From positions 124,001 to 188,000 of the forward strand of contig CAXTAT010000005.1 in assembly GCA_964242415.1 (NCBI GenBank): a DNA stretch of 64,000 nucleotides. Direction: 5' to 3'. Origin of the DNA: DASWOJ01 sp964242415 (lineage in GTDB: Bacteria; Pseudomonadota; Alphaproteobacteria; Acetobacterales; Acetobacteraceae). The notes under the pieces are model-generated. The model was given only the letters and a program-made list of their open reading frames with translations, was not told the origin of the DNA and did no database searches. Every line of letters starts with the position of its first letter. Positions within the stretch are counted from its first letter, which is position 1. Below, piece after piece: positions 44,181 through 55,042 of the stretch. The translations under genes and the position numbers were made by a program.

Positions 44181-44687
44181 ATGCACGAGCACGGCAGCCT
44201 GCTGGCCGACCCCCGCCTCTGGGTCGGCGTCGCCTTCACCATCTTCTTCCTGATCTTCGGCGGGCGGGCGTGGAACTCCACGACGAAGATGCTCGACGGC
44301 CGCGCCGCCGGCATCCGCCACGAGCTGGACGAGGCCTCCCGCCTGCGCCGCGACGCCGAGGCCATGCTCGCCGAGGCCACCGCCCGGCGTGAGGCGGCTC
44401 TGCGGGATGCCCAGGCCATGCTGACCCAGGCCCGGGCCGAGGCGCAGCGCGTCGCCGACGCCGCCCGCGCCGACGCCGCCACCGCCGCGGCCCGGCGCGA
44501 GCAGCTCGCCATGGACCGCATCGCCGCCGCCGAAAAGGCCGCCGTGACCGACGTGCGCCTCGCCGCCGCCGACATCGCCGCCCGCGCCGCCGAGCAGGTG
44601 ATCCGCACGGGCCTGTCGGCCGAGACCGACGCCCACCTGATCGACCGCGCCATCCAGGGCCTCCCCGCCGCATTGCGCGCCGCGTAA
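44181..44687 (+). CDS. atpF: F0F1 ATP synthase subunit b
   Basis: The 168-residue protein has a membrane helix (LWVGVAFTIFFLIFGGRAW) and a coiled-coil stalk (EASRLRRDAEAMLAEATARR onward) ending with a dimerisation/F1-binding helix. Together with b' it forms the peripheral stalk. The stop is a few bases before a REP element; the F1 genes are not in the window. Confidence 0.94.
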   Translation: MHEHGSLLADPRLWVGVAFTIFFLIFGGRAWNSTTKMLDGRAAGIRHELDEASRLRRDAEAMLAEATARREAALRDAQAMLTQARAEAQRVADAARADAATAAARREQLAMDRIAAAEKAAVTDVRLAAADIAARAAEQVIRTGLSAETDAHLIDRAIQGLPAALRAA

Positions 44688-44690
44688 CTG

Positions 44691-44822
44691 CTCCCTCTCC
44701 CTCCGGGAGAGGGCCGGGGTGAGGGAAGCGGCAAGCGCCAAGCCTCGCCAGGTTGAGAGCGGACCGCTTTCTCGCATCACCAAGCTCAGTCCCCCCGGCC
44801 CAAAGGAAGCAGGCAAGCAGCA
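44691..44822. repeat. REP doublet, decayed right half
   Basis: A perfect left half (CTCCCTCTCCCTCC, GGGAGAGGGCCGGGGTGAGG, GAAGCGGCAAGCGCC) begins four bases after atpF. The right side retains only CCCCCCGGCCCAAAGGAAGCAG near 44793-44815. It lies between genes on the same strand, unlike the intact copies. Confidence 0.7.
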
Positions 44823-44954
44823 GTGCCCCCACGCTGCGGGCGTTCGGCCCAGCCGCCTGCCGAAGCTGAACGGCACACTCCTAGGCCCACCCTTTCCATT
44901 TGCGAGGCGTCGCGCCTCGTGCCTATCGTTTTCCGTCACACGGCAGGGGACCTC

Positions 44955-46550
44955 ATGCACAAACCTCGCATTGCACTGGCCGCTTTTCTTCTCGCCGGCC
45001 TGCTGACGATGGGTCTGCTGGCAACGCCGCTGCACGCCGCCACGTTCCGCTGGGCCAACGACGGCGACGCGAACAGCATGGACCCCTACGTCCGCAACGA
45101 GACGTTCCTGCTCACCTTCACCCAGAACATCTACGACCCCCTGGTGCGGCGCGACCGCGACCTCAAGGTCGAGCCGGCGCTGGCCGAAAGCTGGGAGCAG
45201 CCGGACGCCACCACCTGGCGCTTCCACTTGCGGCACGGCGTCAAGTTCCAGGGCGGCGAACCCTTCACCGCCGACGACGTGCTGTTCAGCTACCGTCGGG
45301 TGACCGGCCCCAACAGCCAGCTCAACGCCATCATGGCCACGGTGCAGGAGGTGAAGAAGGTCGATGACTTCACCGTGGACTTCATCACCAAGGCGCCCGA
45401 CCCGATCCTCGTGCAGAACCTCACCACCTGGGCCATGATGTCCAAGGTCTGGTGCGAGGCGCACAACGCCGCCCAGCCCGCCGACCTCACCAACGTCAAG
45501 GAAGAGAACTTCGCCACCCGCAACGCCAACGGCACCGGCCCCTTTATCCTGGAGGTGCGGGAGCCCGACCGCCGCACCACGCTCCGCAACAACCCGGGCT
45601 GGTGGGACAAGGCGCCCGGCAACGTCACCGACGTGCAGTTCAACGTCATCAGCAACGCCAGCACCCGCGTGGCGGCGCTGCTGTCGGGCGACGTGGACAT
45701 GATCTACAGCGTGCCGCCGCAGGACATCGACCGGCTGCAGCACACCGAGGGGGTCAAGGTGCTGATCGGCCCGGAGCTGCGCACGATCTTCCTGGGCTTC
45801 GACACCCTGCGCCCGGAGCTGCTGAAGTCCGACGTAAAAGGCAAAAACCCGTTCCAGGATCAGCGGGTGCGCCGGGCATTCTACGAGGCCATCGACGTAA
45901 AGGCGATCCAGTCGCGGGTGATGCGCGGCCAGTCCCGCCCGACCGGGCTGATGTACGGGCCGGGGATCAACGGCTTCACCGCCGCAACCGACACCCGCCT
46001 GCCCTATGACCCCGAGGCGGCGAAGCATCTGCTGGCCGAGGCAGGTTACCCGCAGGGGTTCGGCGTGACGATGGACTGCCCGAACGACCGCTACGTGAAC
46101 GACGAGGCAATCTGCCAGGCGGTGACCGCCATGCTGGCGCGGGTCGGCGTGAAGGTGACGCTGAACGCGCAGACCCGGCTGAAGTACTTCTCGGAAATCA
46201 ACAACCCCAACTACCACACCAGCTTCTACCTGCTGGGTTGGACGCCCAACACGTATGACGCGCACAACGCGTTCTTCAACCTGCTGGGCACCCGCAACGG
46301 CGTGCGCGGGGTGATCAACGACGGCGGCTGGTCCAACCCCGAGTTCGACGCGCTGGTCGACAAGATCGCCGTCGAGGAGGACAAGGCCAAGCGGCAGTCG
46401 ATGATCGAGCAGGCATCGGCGATGGTGCGCGACCAAGTGCCGGCGATCCCCATCCACCAGCAGACCGTGGTGTGGGCAACGCGCAGCAACATCGAGCTGC
46501 AGCAGTTAGCCGACAACACCTTCCCGCTGCGCCTCGTCACGGTAAAGTAA
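44955..46550 (+). CDS. ABC transporter substrate-binding protein, peptide/opine family (SBP_bac_5)
   Basis: ATG 44955 with AGGGGA upstream gives 531 residues: a Sec signal (IALAAFLLAGLLTMGLLATPLHA), then FRWANDGDANSMDPY, the SBP_bac_5 signature ALAESWEQPDATTWRFHLR, GEPFTADDVLFSYRRV and a long two-lobed domain. Family members deliver peptides, nickel, opines or glutathione to Dpp/Opp-type permeases. No permease or ATPase genes follow; the gene ends at a REP doublet, so it is orphaned from its ABC partners here. Confidence 0.93.
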   Translation: MHKPRIALAAFLLAGLLTMGLLATPLHAATFRWANDGDANSMDPYVRNETFLLTFTQNIYDPLVRRDRDLKVEPALAESWEQPDATTWRFHLRHGVKFQGGEPFTADDVLFSYRRVTGPNSQLNAIMATVQEVKKVDDFTVDFITKAPDPILVQNLTTWAMMSKVWCEAHNAAQPADLTNVKEENFATRNANGTGPFILEVREPDRRTTLRNNPGWWDKAPGNVTDVQFNVISNASTRVAALLSGDVDMIYSVPPQDIDRLQHTEGVKVLIGPELRTIFLGFDTLRPELLKSDVKGKNPFQDQRVRRAFYEAIDVKAIQSRVMRGQSRPTGLMYGPGINGFTAATDTRLPYDPEAAKHLLAEAGYPQGFGVTMDCPNDRYVNDEAICQAVTAMLARVGVKVTLNAQTRLKYFSEINNPNYHTSFYLLGWTPNTYDAHNAFFNLLGTRNGVRGVINDGGWSNPEFDALVDKIAVEEDKAKRQSMIEQASAMVRDQVPAIPIHQQTVVWATRSNIELQQLADNTFPLRLVTVK

Positions 46551-46566
46551 ATCCACGCTGCGCTGC

Positions 46567-46716
46567 CTGCTCCCTCTCCCTCCGGGAGAGGGCCGGGGTG
46601 AGGGAAGCGGCATGCACCGCGTCGAGTTACGGGCGTGCGAGATGCCTGTTCAGCATGAAGGCTGGTGCCTGCGGCTTCCCACATCCCAATCCTCTCCCAA
46701 ACCGGGAGAGGAAGCA
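46567..46716. repeat. REP doublet between convergent genes, copy 3
   Basis: The left half at 46567-46608 and right half CCTCTCCCAAACC, GGGAGAGGAAGCA at 46690-46716 flank about 80 unique bases. It sits between the binding-protein gene and the small lipoprotein gene. Confidence 0.85.
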
Positions 46717-46721
46717 AAAGG

Positions 46722-46976
46722 CTACCGAACCACGCCAAAAGAAGGCGCCCCAAGACCAGGGCAACTGCATTGGGCACCCAGAGGACCCGGCGCCACCTGA
46801 CACACATAGGCACCAGCCGAGCACGTCGTGCCAGCATACTGCCCCTCCCGCGGCGCCACATAGACCGTGCCCGTCCCCCCACCAAACGGCGCGATCGCCC
46901 CCGGCGCCACGTAGCACCCGCCAAGCAACAACACCGCAAGCAGGGCCAGGCAGCGGGCAAACGTCACATCGGGCAT
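46722..46976 (-). CDS. Small lipoprotein of unknown function
   Basis: The 84-residue protein starts MPDVTFARCLALLAVLLLGGC, a lipoprotein signal with lipobox LLGGC at about residue 21. The mature part has three or four more Cys (TTCSAGAYVCQV, GAQCSCPGLGAPSFG). Similar short secreted proteins ending CSCPGLGAPSFG recur in this bacterial group as far as I recall; no function is known. It lies 47 bases downstream of ilvC on the same strand. Confidence 0.7.
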   Translation of the reverse strand: MPDVTFARCLALLAVLLLGGCYVAPGAIAPFGGGTGTVYVAPREGQYAGTTCSAGAYVCQVAPGPLGAQCSCPGLGAPSFGVVR

Positions 46977-47023
46977 GGCGGCCTCCAAAGGGGTCCGCCA
47001 CCCCCAACGTTGCGCAGACGGCT

Positions 47024-48043
47024 TTAGTTCTTCGCCCGGTCCACCAGGCGGTTCTGCGCGATCCACGGCATCATCGCCCGCAGGCGCTCGCCGACGTGCT
47101 CGATGGGGTGCTCGCTCATCCGCCGCCGCGTGGCCTTGAAGCTGGCCTGGTTGGTGCGGTTCTCCAGCATCCAGTCGCGCGCGAACCGGCCGGACTGGAT
47201 GTCCTCCAGCACCCGCTTCATCTCCGCCTTGGTCTCCGCGGTGACGATGCGCGGACCCGTGACATACTCGCCATACTCGGCGGTGTTGCTGATCGAGTAG
47301 TTCATGTTGGCGATGCCGCCCTCATAGATCAGATCGACGATCAGCTTCACCTCGTGCAGGCACTCGAAGTACGCCATCTCCGGCGCGTACCCGGCCTCGA
47401 CCAGCGTCTCGTACCCCGCCTTGATCAGCTCCACCAAGCCACCGCACAGCACCACCTGCTCGCCGAACAGGTCGGTCTCGCACTCCTCCTTGAACGTGGT
47501 CTCGATGATCCCCGCCCGCCCGCCACCGATGGCGCTGGCATAACTGAGGGCAATCTCCAACGCGTTGCCGCTGCTGTCCTGCGCCACCGCCACCAGGCAA
47601 GGCACGCCGCCGCCGCGCTGGTACTCGCTGCGCACGGTATGGCCGGGACCCTTCGGCGCAATCATGAACACATCGATGTCCGGCCGCGGGTCCAGCAGAT
47701 TAAAATGCACATTGAGCCCATGCGCGAACGCCAGCGCAGCGCCGGGCTTCATGTTAGGGGCAAGCTTCTCGCGATACAGGTCGCCCTGCCCCTCGTCGGG
47801 GGTCAGCACCATGACCACGTCGGCCCACTTGGCGCACTCGGCGGGGTCCATGACCTGCAGGCCCGCGTTCTCCGCCTTGGCAACGCCGGCACTGCCGGGC
47901 CGCAGCCCAACCGCCAGCTCAGGGCAGCCGCTGTCCTTCAGGTTGAGCGCATGGGCATGCCCCTGGCTGCCGAAGCCGATGATGGCGACCCGCTTGCCCT
48001 TGATCAGGTTCACGTCGGCGTCGCGGTCGTAATAGACGCGCAT
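47024..48043 (-). CDS. ilvC: Ketol-acid reductoisomerase
   Basis: The 339-residue class I enzyme uses NADPH and Mg to rearrange and reduce acetolactate in valine/isoleucine synthesis. The Rossmann motif VAIIGFGSQGHAHALNL, the catalytic blocks APKGPGHTVR, ETTFKEECETDLFGEQ and the C-terminal ENRTNQASFKATRR are typical. The adjacent ilvB and ilvN supply its substrate. Confidence 0.97.
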   Translation of the reverse strand: MRVYYDRDADVNLIKGKRVAIIGFGSQGHAHALNLKDSGCPELAVGLRPGSAGVAKAENAGLQVMDPAECAKWADVVMVLTPDEGQGDLYREKLAPNMKPGAALAFAHGLNVHFNLLDPRPDIDVFMIAPKGPGHTVRSEYQRGGGVPCLVAVAQDSSGNALEIALSYASAIGGGRAGIIETTFKEECETDLFGEQVVLCGGLVELIKAGYETLVEAGYAPEMAYFECLHEVKLIVDLIYEGGIANMNYSISNTAEYGEYVTGPRIVTAETKAEMKRVLEDIQSGRFARDWMLENRTNQASFKATRRRMSEHPIEHVGERLRAMMPWIAQNRLVDRAKN

Positions 48044-48127
48044 GGATGATTCTCTTTCACTGTGTAGAATGGTTGGGGTTCTAGCGGCTGCGGGGCGGAT
48101 GGCTAGGCTCTACGCGCCGCCGCGGAT

Positions 48128-48200
48128 ACCGTTATTGCGGCACGGCAATCCAGGGGCGGCCAGCGCGGTCCTTGCGGCCCTGGACCGCCCCGCACTATAA
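48128..48200. repeat. GTCATTGCGAG-family repeat, copy 5 (degenerate)
   Basis: CCGTTATTGCGGCACGGCAATCCAGG and GGCGGCCAGCGCGGTCC followed by CCCTGGACCGCC correspond to the left half and centre of copy 4. It separates ilvN from ilvC. Confidence 0.55.
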
Positions 48201-48213
48201 AGCCCAGCGCCGG

Positions 48214-48743
48214 TCAGAGCATCCGTGTCCCGCGCGCCATGGCGGCCACCCCGGTGCGCGACACCTCGGCCAAGCCCATCGGCGCCATCAGCGCAATGAA
48301 GCTCTCCACCTTGTCGCTGGCCCCGGTCAGCTCGAACACGAAGCTGCCCACGGTGGCGTCGATCACCCGGGCGCGGAACGCCTCGGCGATGCGCAGCGCC
48401 TCCGACCGGTCGGCGCCGCCGCTGACCACCTTCACCAACGCCAGCTCCCGCGCCAGGTGCGGCCCCTCCCGCGTCAGGTCGGCCACCCGGTGCACGGGCA
48501 CCAGCCGGTCAAGCTGCGCCTTGATCTGCTCAATCACCATCGGCGTGCCGGAGGTGACGATGTTGATGCGGCTGCGCGCCCCATCGGCGTCCACCGGGGC
48601 AACGGTCAGGCTGTCGATATTATACCCGCGCCCGGCGAACAGCCCGATCACCCGGGCCAGCACGCCCGACTCGTTCTCGACCAGCACGCTGATCGTCGCC
48701 GACTGCTGCCCGGCCTCCAACACCCTCGCCCCTGGAACGGTGC

Positions 48744-48747
<4 letters not shown>
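48214..48747 (-). CDS. ilvN: Acetolactate synthase small subunit
   Basis: The 177-residue regulatory subunit has an N-terminal ACT domain (ISVLVENESGVLARVIGLFAGRG and YNIDSLTVAPVD) that binds valine for feedback control, and a C-terminal domain (REGPHLARELALVKV). It overlaps ilvB by four bases (ATGA). Confidence 0.96.
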
Positions 48748-50525
<1,778 letters not shown>

Positions 50526-50557
50526 TGTGCTCTCCTTGGGCCGGCGGCTTCGCAGCT

Positions 50558-51607
50558 TCAGCAGGCGTCGTCAACCTTGCCCTTAACGAATAGCATTAAA
50601 CCATGCCATTCTCTTTCTGAAAATTGCGTTTCAACCTCAAATCGCGCATGGATCGTATGCGTCAGCGTCGGGGCGACCGGGCTTCGGCCACGGAACCAGG
50701 TGGCTTGCCGCTTGGCATACTGGCCGGTCGCCAACTCCGCCAGCCCGGCTGCCTCGCGCAAGGTGACGGTTCCCGACAGGTAGGCCGCCAGTTCCGCAAC
50801 GCCATGGGCGCGCATCGCCGGCACCGCCGGGTCCAGGCCGAGCGCCAGCAAGGCCCGCACCTCCCCCAGGGCGCCGGCCTCCAGCATGGCGGCGAACCTG
50901 GCGGCGGCGGCGGCGCGCAGGACCGGGCGGGGCGGGTCCAGCAGGATCATCCGGAACCCCCAGGGCGCCGGCGCCGGCGCCGCACGGTGCCAGGCGGCCA
51001 AGCCCTGCCCGGTGCCGCGCCACACCTCCCAGGCCCGGGCCAGCCGCTGGCTGTCGTTGGGGCGCAGCGTGGCCGCGGTATCCGGGTCGGCGGCGGCCAA
51101 ACGAACATGCAGGGCGCCTGCCCCCTCGCTGGCAAGCAGCGCCCGCGCCTCGGCCCGCGCCGCGGCGCCGGGGTCGGGGATGTCGGCGATGCCCTGCGTC
51201 AGCGCGGCCAAGTACAGCCCGGTGCCGCCGCACAGGATCGGCACGCGCCCGGCTGCGGCCACCTGCGCCATCGCCTCCAGCGCCGCCCCCCGCCACCAGG
51301 CGGCGCTGCCCGGCTCGGCGGCGGCGCGGACGCCATACAGCATGTGCGGCACGCGGGCCTCGTCCGCCGCGCTGGGCCGCGCCGTCAAGATGCGCAACTC
51401 CCGATAGACCTGCATCGAGTCCGCGTTGATGACCGCGCCGCCCAGCCGCTCCGCCAGCGCCAACGCCAGCGCCGATTTGCCGCTGCACGTCGGCCCCGCG
51501 ACGATCAGCGCCCCAGGCAACGCCCCAGGCAAAGCACCGGGCAATGCGTCGCGCAGCGCAACGGGCAGCCTTGCCCCGCCGTCCAACCCCTGCCATGCCC
51601 CCGCCAT
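50558..51607 (-). CDS. miaA: tRNA dimethylallyltransferase
   Basis: The enzyme adds the isopentenyl group to A37 of tRNAs reading UNN codons. The P-loop LIVAGPTCSGKSALALALA, INADSMQVYRELRILTA, GGTGLYLAALTQGI, NDSQRLARAWEV and GQYAKRQATWFR are present. ATG 51607 gives 349 residues with a 35-residue lead containing PGAL repeats from a 12-base tandem repeat. This start shares two bases with that of serB (CCATGG), so a shorter start is possible. Confidence 0.93.
   Translation of the reverse strand: MAGAWQGLDGGARLPVALRDALPGALPGALPGALIVAGPTCSGKSALALALAERLGGAVINADSMQVYRELRILTARPSAADEARVPHMLYGVRAAAEPGSAAWWRGAALEAMAQVAAAGRVPILCGGTGLYLAALTQGIADIPDPGAAARAEARALLASEGAGALHVRLAAADPDTAATLRPNDSQRLARAWEVWRGTGQGLAAWHRAAPAPAPWGFRMILLDPPRPVLRAAAAARFAAMLEAGALGEVRALLALGLDPAVPAMRAHGVAELAAYLSGTVTLREAAGLAELATGQYAKRQATWFRGRSPVAPTLTHTIHARFEVETQFSEREWHGLMLFVKGKVDDAC
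51509..51544. repeat. 12-base tandem repeat at the start of miaA
   Basis: Two identical units CGCCCCAGGCAA (51509-51532) and a diverged third encode repeated PGAL ahead of the MiaA P-loop. Confidence 0.8.
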
Positions 51608-52481
51608 GGCACACATGCTAACCCTAATCGCCCCGCAAGGCACCGGAACCCTGACCCCGGCGCTGATCGACCGCGTGCGCGACGCCGCGCAGGGCGGCCC
51701 CGCCGTCATCCTCTCCGAGGGCGAGGCCGCCGACATCCCCTGCCCTGCCACGCCCGACACCGACCTGATCCACGCCGCGCTGGACGCCGCCCCGGTGGAC
51801 GCCGTGCTGCTCCCCGCCGCCAACCGCCGCAAGCGCCTGCTGGTCGCCGACATGGACAGCACCATCGTCACCACCGAGACGCTGGACGAACTGGCCGCCC
51901 ACGCCGGCCTGCACGAGGAGGTCGCCGCCATCACCCGCCGCAGCATGAACGGCGAGATCGACTTCGCCGAAGCCCTGCGCCACCGCGTCGCCCTGCTGCG
52001 CGGCCTGCCGCTGGCCGCGCTGGAGCACACCTGGGCCGCCACCCACCTCATGCCCGGCGCGCGAGAGCTGGTCGCCACCATGCGGGCGCATGGCGCATCG
52101 ACCGCGCTGGTGTCCGGCGGCTTCACCTTCTTCACCAGCCGGGTGGCGGCGCTGCTCGGCTTCGACCACCACCGGGCCAACACCCTGCTGGACGACGGCA
52201 CGGCCCTGCTGGGCACCGTGGGCACCCCCATCCTGGACCGCAACGCCAAGCTGGCGGCGCTGCACGCGTTCGCCGACGCCGACGGCCTGGCCCTGGCGGA
52301 CACCCTGGCCGTGGGCGACGGCGCCAACGACCTGGCGATGATCCGCGCCGCCGGGCTGGGCGTCGCCTACCACGCCAAGCCCATCGTCGCCGCCGAGGCA
52401 GCGGTGCGGATCGAGCATGCGGGGCTGCGCGCCCTGCTATTCATGCAGGGTTACCCGGCCAGCAGCTTTGCCGACGCATGA
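51606..52481 (+). CDS. serB: Phosphoserine phosphatase
   Basis: The 291-residue HAD enzyme has nucleophile Asp82 and Asp84 in VADMDSTIVTTETLDELA, motif II VSGGFTFFTSRVA and motif IV AVGDGANDLAMI. An N-terminal ACT-like region (residues 1-70) precedes the catalytic domain. It makes serine from phosphoserine. It overlaps the epmB-like gene by four bases. Confidence 0.95.
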   Translation: MAHMLTLIAPQGTGTLTPALIDRVRDAAQGGPAVILSEGEAADIPCPATPDTDLIHAALDAAPVDAVLLPAANRRKRLLVADMDSTIVTTETLDELAAHAGLHEEVAAITRRSMNGEIDFAEALRHRVALLRGLPLAALEHTWAATHLMPGARELVATMRAHGASTALVSGGFTFFTSRVAALLGFDHHRANTLLDDGTALLGTVGTPILDRNAKLAALHAFADADGLALADTLAVGDGANDLAMIRAAGLGVAYHAKPIVAAEAAVRIEHAGLRALLFMQGYPASSFADA

Positions 52482-53578
52482 GTGCGCCGTTCGACGCGAA
52501 ACGTGCCATGATCCGTGACGCCGCCGGCCTTGTCGCCGCCGGCCTGGTCCCCGCCGCGGACCAGGCGGCGCTGGAGGCGGTCGGCCGCCGCTACGCCGTC
52601 GCCATCCCCGCCGCCATGCAGGCCCTGATCAAAAACCCCGCCGACCCCATCGGCCTGCAATTCATCCCCCACCCCAACGAACTGCTGCTATCACCCGGCG
52701 AGGACCCCGACCCCATCGGCGACGACGCCCTCTCCCCCGTGCCCGGCATCGTCCACCGCTACGCCGACCGCGCCCTGCTCAAGCCCCTGCTGGTCTGCCC
52801 CGTCTACTGCCGCTTCTGCTTCCGCCGCGAGCATGTCGGCCCCGGCGGCGGCGTGCTGACCGACGCGCAACTGGACGCCGCCTACGCCTGGCTGCGCGCC
52901 CGCCCCGCCATCCGCGAGGTCATCCTGACCGGCGGCGACCCGCTGATGCTCTCCCCCCGCCGCCTGGCCGCCATCCTGGCCGCGCTGTCCGCCATCCCGC
53001 ACATCGAGTTGCTCCGCATCCACACCCGCGTGCCCACCGCCGACCCCGCCCGCGTCACCCCGGCGCTGGCCGTCGCGCTGGAAACGGAAACCCCGCTGTG
53101 GCTGGTCGTCCACGCCAACCACGCCCGCGAGTTCACCCCCGCCGCCGCCGTGGCCCTGCGCCGCATCCAGGCCGCCGGCGTCCCGGTGCTGGGCCAATCC
53201 GTCCTGCTGCGCGGCGTGAACGACAGCGCCGACGCCCTGGAGGCCCTGTTCCGCGCCATGCTGCGCGCCCGGGTGAAGCCGTACTACCTGCACCAGCTCG
53301 ACCCCGCCCCCGGCACCGCCCGCTTCCATGTCCCCATCGCCGAGGGCCAGGCCATCCTCGCCGCCCTGCGCGGGCGCGTCACCGGCCTGGCCTGGCCGAC
53401 CTACGTGCTGGACATCCCCGGCGGCCACGGCAAGGTGCCCATCGGACCCACCTACCTAGACCCTGGCCTAGACCCTGGCCCCGACCCCAGCCTCAACCCC
53501 GCCCCCGCCCCCGCCCGCACGGTGCGCGACCCCGGCGGCACCCGGCATATCCTTGCCCGGTCCCCGCCTGCGGAGTAG
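52478..53578 (+). CDS. epmB: EF-P beta-lysylation / lysine 2,3-aminomutase-like protein
   Basis: The 366-residue radical SAM enzyme has CPVYCRFCFRREHVG (CxxxCxxC cluster), GGDPLMLSPRRL and the PLP Lys region VKPYYLHQLDPAPGTARFHV of the lysine aminomutase family. Lying directly before efp, it is best read as EpmB, which makes beta-lysine for EF-P. A late insert, LDPGLDPGPDPSLNPAPAPA, comes from a 12-base duplication at 53456-53479. The partner ligase EpmA is not in this window. Confidence 0.88.
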   Translation: MSAPFDAKRAMIRDAAGLVAAGLVPAADQAALEAVGRRYAVAIPAAMQALIKNPADPIGLQFIPHPNELLLSPGEDPDPIGDDALSPVPGIVHRYADRALLKPLLVCPVYCRFCFRREHVGPGGGVLTDAQLDAAYAWLRARPAIREVILTGGDPLMLSPRRLAAILAALSAIPHIELLRIHTRVPTADPARVTPALAVALETETPLWLVVHANHAREFTPAAAVALRRIQAAGVPVLGQSVLLRGVNDSADALEALFRAMLRARVKPYYLHQLDPAPGTARFHVPIAEGQAILAALRGRVTGLAWPTYVLDIPGGHGKVPIGPTYLDPGLDPGPDPSLNPAPAPARTVRDPGGTRHILARSPPAE

Positions 53579-53620
53579 TAAGCCCAACTCCAATACCGAT
53601 TTCCTCTAGGGGTCCGATCC

Positions 53621-54187
53621 TTGAAGCAACAGGCCAACCTCATTCGCGCCGGGCAGGTGCTGGACCATGGCGGCAACCGCTGGACCGTGCTGAAGCAGCA
53701 GATCATCACGCCCGGCAAGGGCGGCGCGTTCATCCAGGTCGAGATGCGCAACCTGCGCACCGGCAACAAGACCAACGAGCGCTGGCGCACCGCCGACACC
53801 GTGGAACGCCTGCAAACGTCCGAAAAGGACTTCACCTACAGCTACACCGACGGCAGCAACATCGTGCTGATGGACCCCGAGACCTTCGAGCAGACGATGG
53901 TGCCGACCGACCTGCTGGGCGACCTGCTGCCCTTCCTGCAGGACAACATGACCGTCACCGTGGACCTGGTGGAGAACGAGCCGGTCGGCGTCCGCCTGCC
54001 CTCCACCGTGATCCTTGAAGTGACCGAGGCCGACCCGGTGGTGAAGGGCCAGACCGCCGCCAGCAGCTACAAGCCCGCCGTGCTGAGCAACGGGGTGAAA
54101 ACCCTGGTCCCGCCCTTCGTCGAGGCGGGCGAGCGAATCGTCGTCCGCACCGAGGACGCCAGCTACGTCGAGCGCGCGAAGGGCTGA
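53621..54187 (+). CDS. efp: Elongation factor P
   Basis: The 188-residue factor rescues ribosomes stalled at polyproline. The KOW domain loop TPGKGGAF carries Lys33 for (R)-beta-lysine modification, followed by OB domains (VTVDLVENEPVGVRLP and ASYVERAKG end). The start is TTG 53621 with AGGGG upstream. A Lys-type loop and the epmB gene before it agree. It runs into suhB after three bases. Confidence 0.95.
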   Translation: MKQQANLIRAGQVLDHGGNRWTVLKQQIITPGKGGAFIQVEMRNLRTGNKTNERWRTADTVERLQTSEKDFTYSYTDGSNIVLMDPETFEQTMVPTDLLGDLLPFLQDNMTVTVDLVENEPVGVRLPSTVILEVTEADPVVKGQTAASSYKPAVLSNGVKTLVPPFVEAGERIVVRTEDASYVERAKG

Positions 54188-54190
54188 TCC

Positions 54191-55042
54191 ATGGCGCTCC
54201 GCCTGTCGCCCCACATGACGGTGATGCAGAACGCGGCGCAGAAGGCCGCCAAGCGCCTGCTGCGCGACTTCAACGAGGTCGAGCAGCTACAGGTCAGCGT
54301 AAAGGGGCCAAGCGACTTCGTCAGCCAAGCCGACCTGCGCGCCGAACAGACCATGCGCGAGGAGCTGGCCAAGGCCCGCCCGGGCTACAGCTTCCTGATG
54401 GAGGAAAGCGGCAAGTCCGGCAGCGACAACTGGGCCTGGCGCTGGGTGGTCGATCCCCTCGACGGCACCACCAACTTCCTGCACGGCATCCCGCACTGGT
54501 GCATCAGCATCGCGCTCGAACGCCGCTTGCAGGACGGCGGCTCCGAGATCGCCGCCGGCATGATCTACAACCCCGTCGTGGACGAGATGTTCTGGGCCGA
54601 GCGCGGCGGCGGCGCCTACCTCAACGAGCGGCGGCTGCGCGTCTCCGCCCGGCGCGAGTTCAAGGACGCCCTGTTCGCCACCGGCATCCCCTTCGCCGCC
54701 GTCACCGGCGCGCGCCGCCTGGCGTTCGCCCGCACGCTGGGCGTGCTGATGCCGCAGGTCGCCGGCATCCGCCGGTTCGGCGCGGCGGCGCTGGACATGG
54801 CCTGGGTCGCGGCCGGCCGCTACGACGGCTACTGGGAGCTGGGGCTGAAGCCCTGGGACATGGCGGCCGGCCTGCTGATCGTGCGCGAGGCCGGCGGCTT
54901 CGTCACCGACCCCGCCGGCGCCGAAAGCGTGCTGCACGAGGCCGCGGGCAACGACATCGTCTGCGGCAACCCGCACATGCACGCCCGGCTGCGTGAGGTG
55001 GTGGCCGAGGGCGTCACCGCCGCCGAGGGCCGCGCGGCCTGA
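54191..55042 (+). CDS. suhB: Inositol monophosphatase family protein (SuhB-like)
   Basis: The 283-residue Mg-dependent phosphatase has the metal motif VVDPLDGTTNFLHGIPHW and the second signature WELGLKPWDMAAGLLIVREAGG, with Glu in FLMEESG. SuhB acts on inositol-1-phosphate and also joins rRNA antitermination complexes. Its stop overlaps the next start (TGATG). Confidence 0.93.
   Translation: MALRLSPHMTVMQNAAQKAAKRLLRDFNEVEQLQVSVKGPSDFVSQADLRAEQTMREELAKARPGYSFLMEESGKSGSDNWAWRWVVDPLDGTTNFLHGIPHWCISIALERRLQDGGSEIAAGMIYNPVVDEMFWAERGGGAYLNERRLRVSARREFKDALFATGIPFAAVTGARRLAFARTLGVLMPQVAGIRRFGAAALDMAWVAAGRYDGYWELGLKPWDMAAGLLIVREAGGFVTDPAGAESVLHEAAGNDIVCGNPHMHARLREVVAEGVTAAEGRAA

Noticed and set aside
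50558..52327. A 589-codon minus frame extending miaA across serB
   Set aside because: The extension is the antisense of serB, whose HAD motifs are unmistakable.
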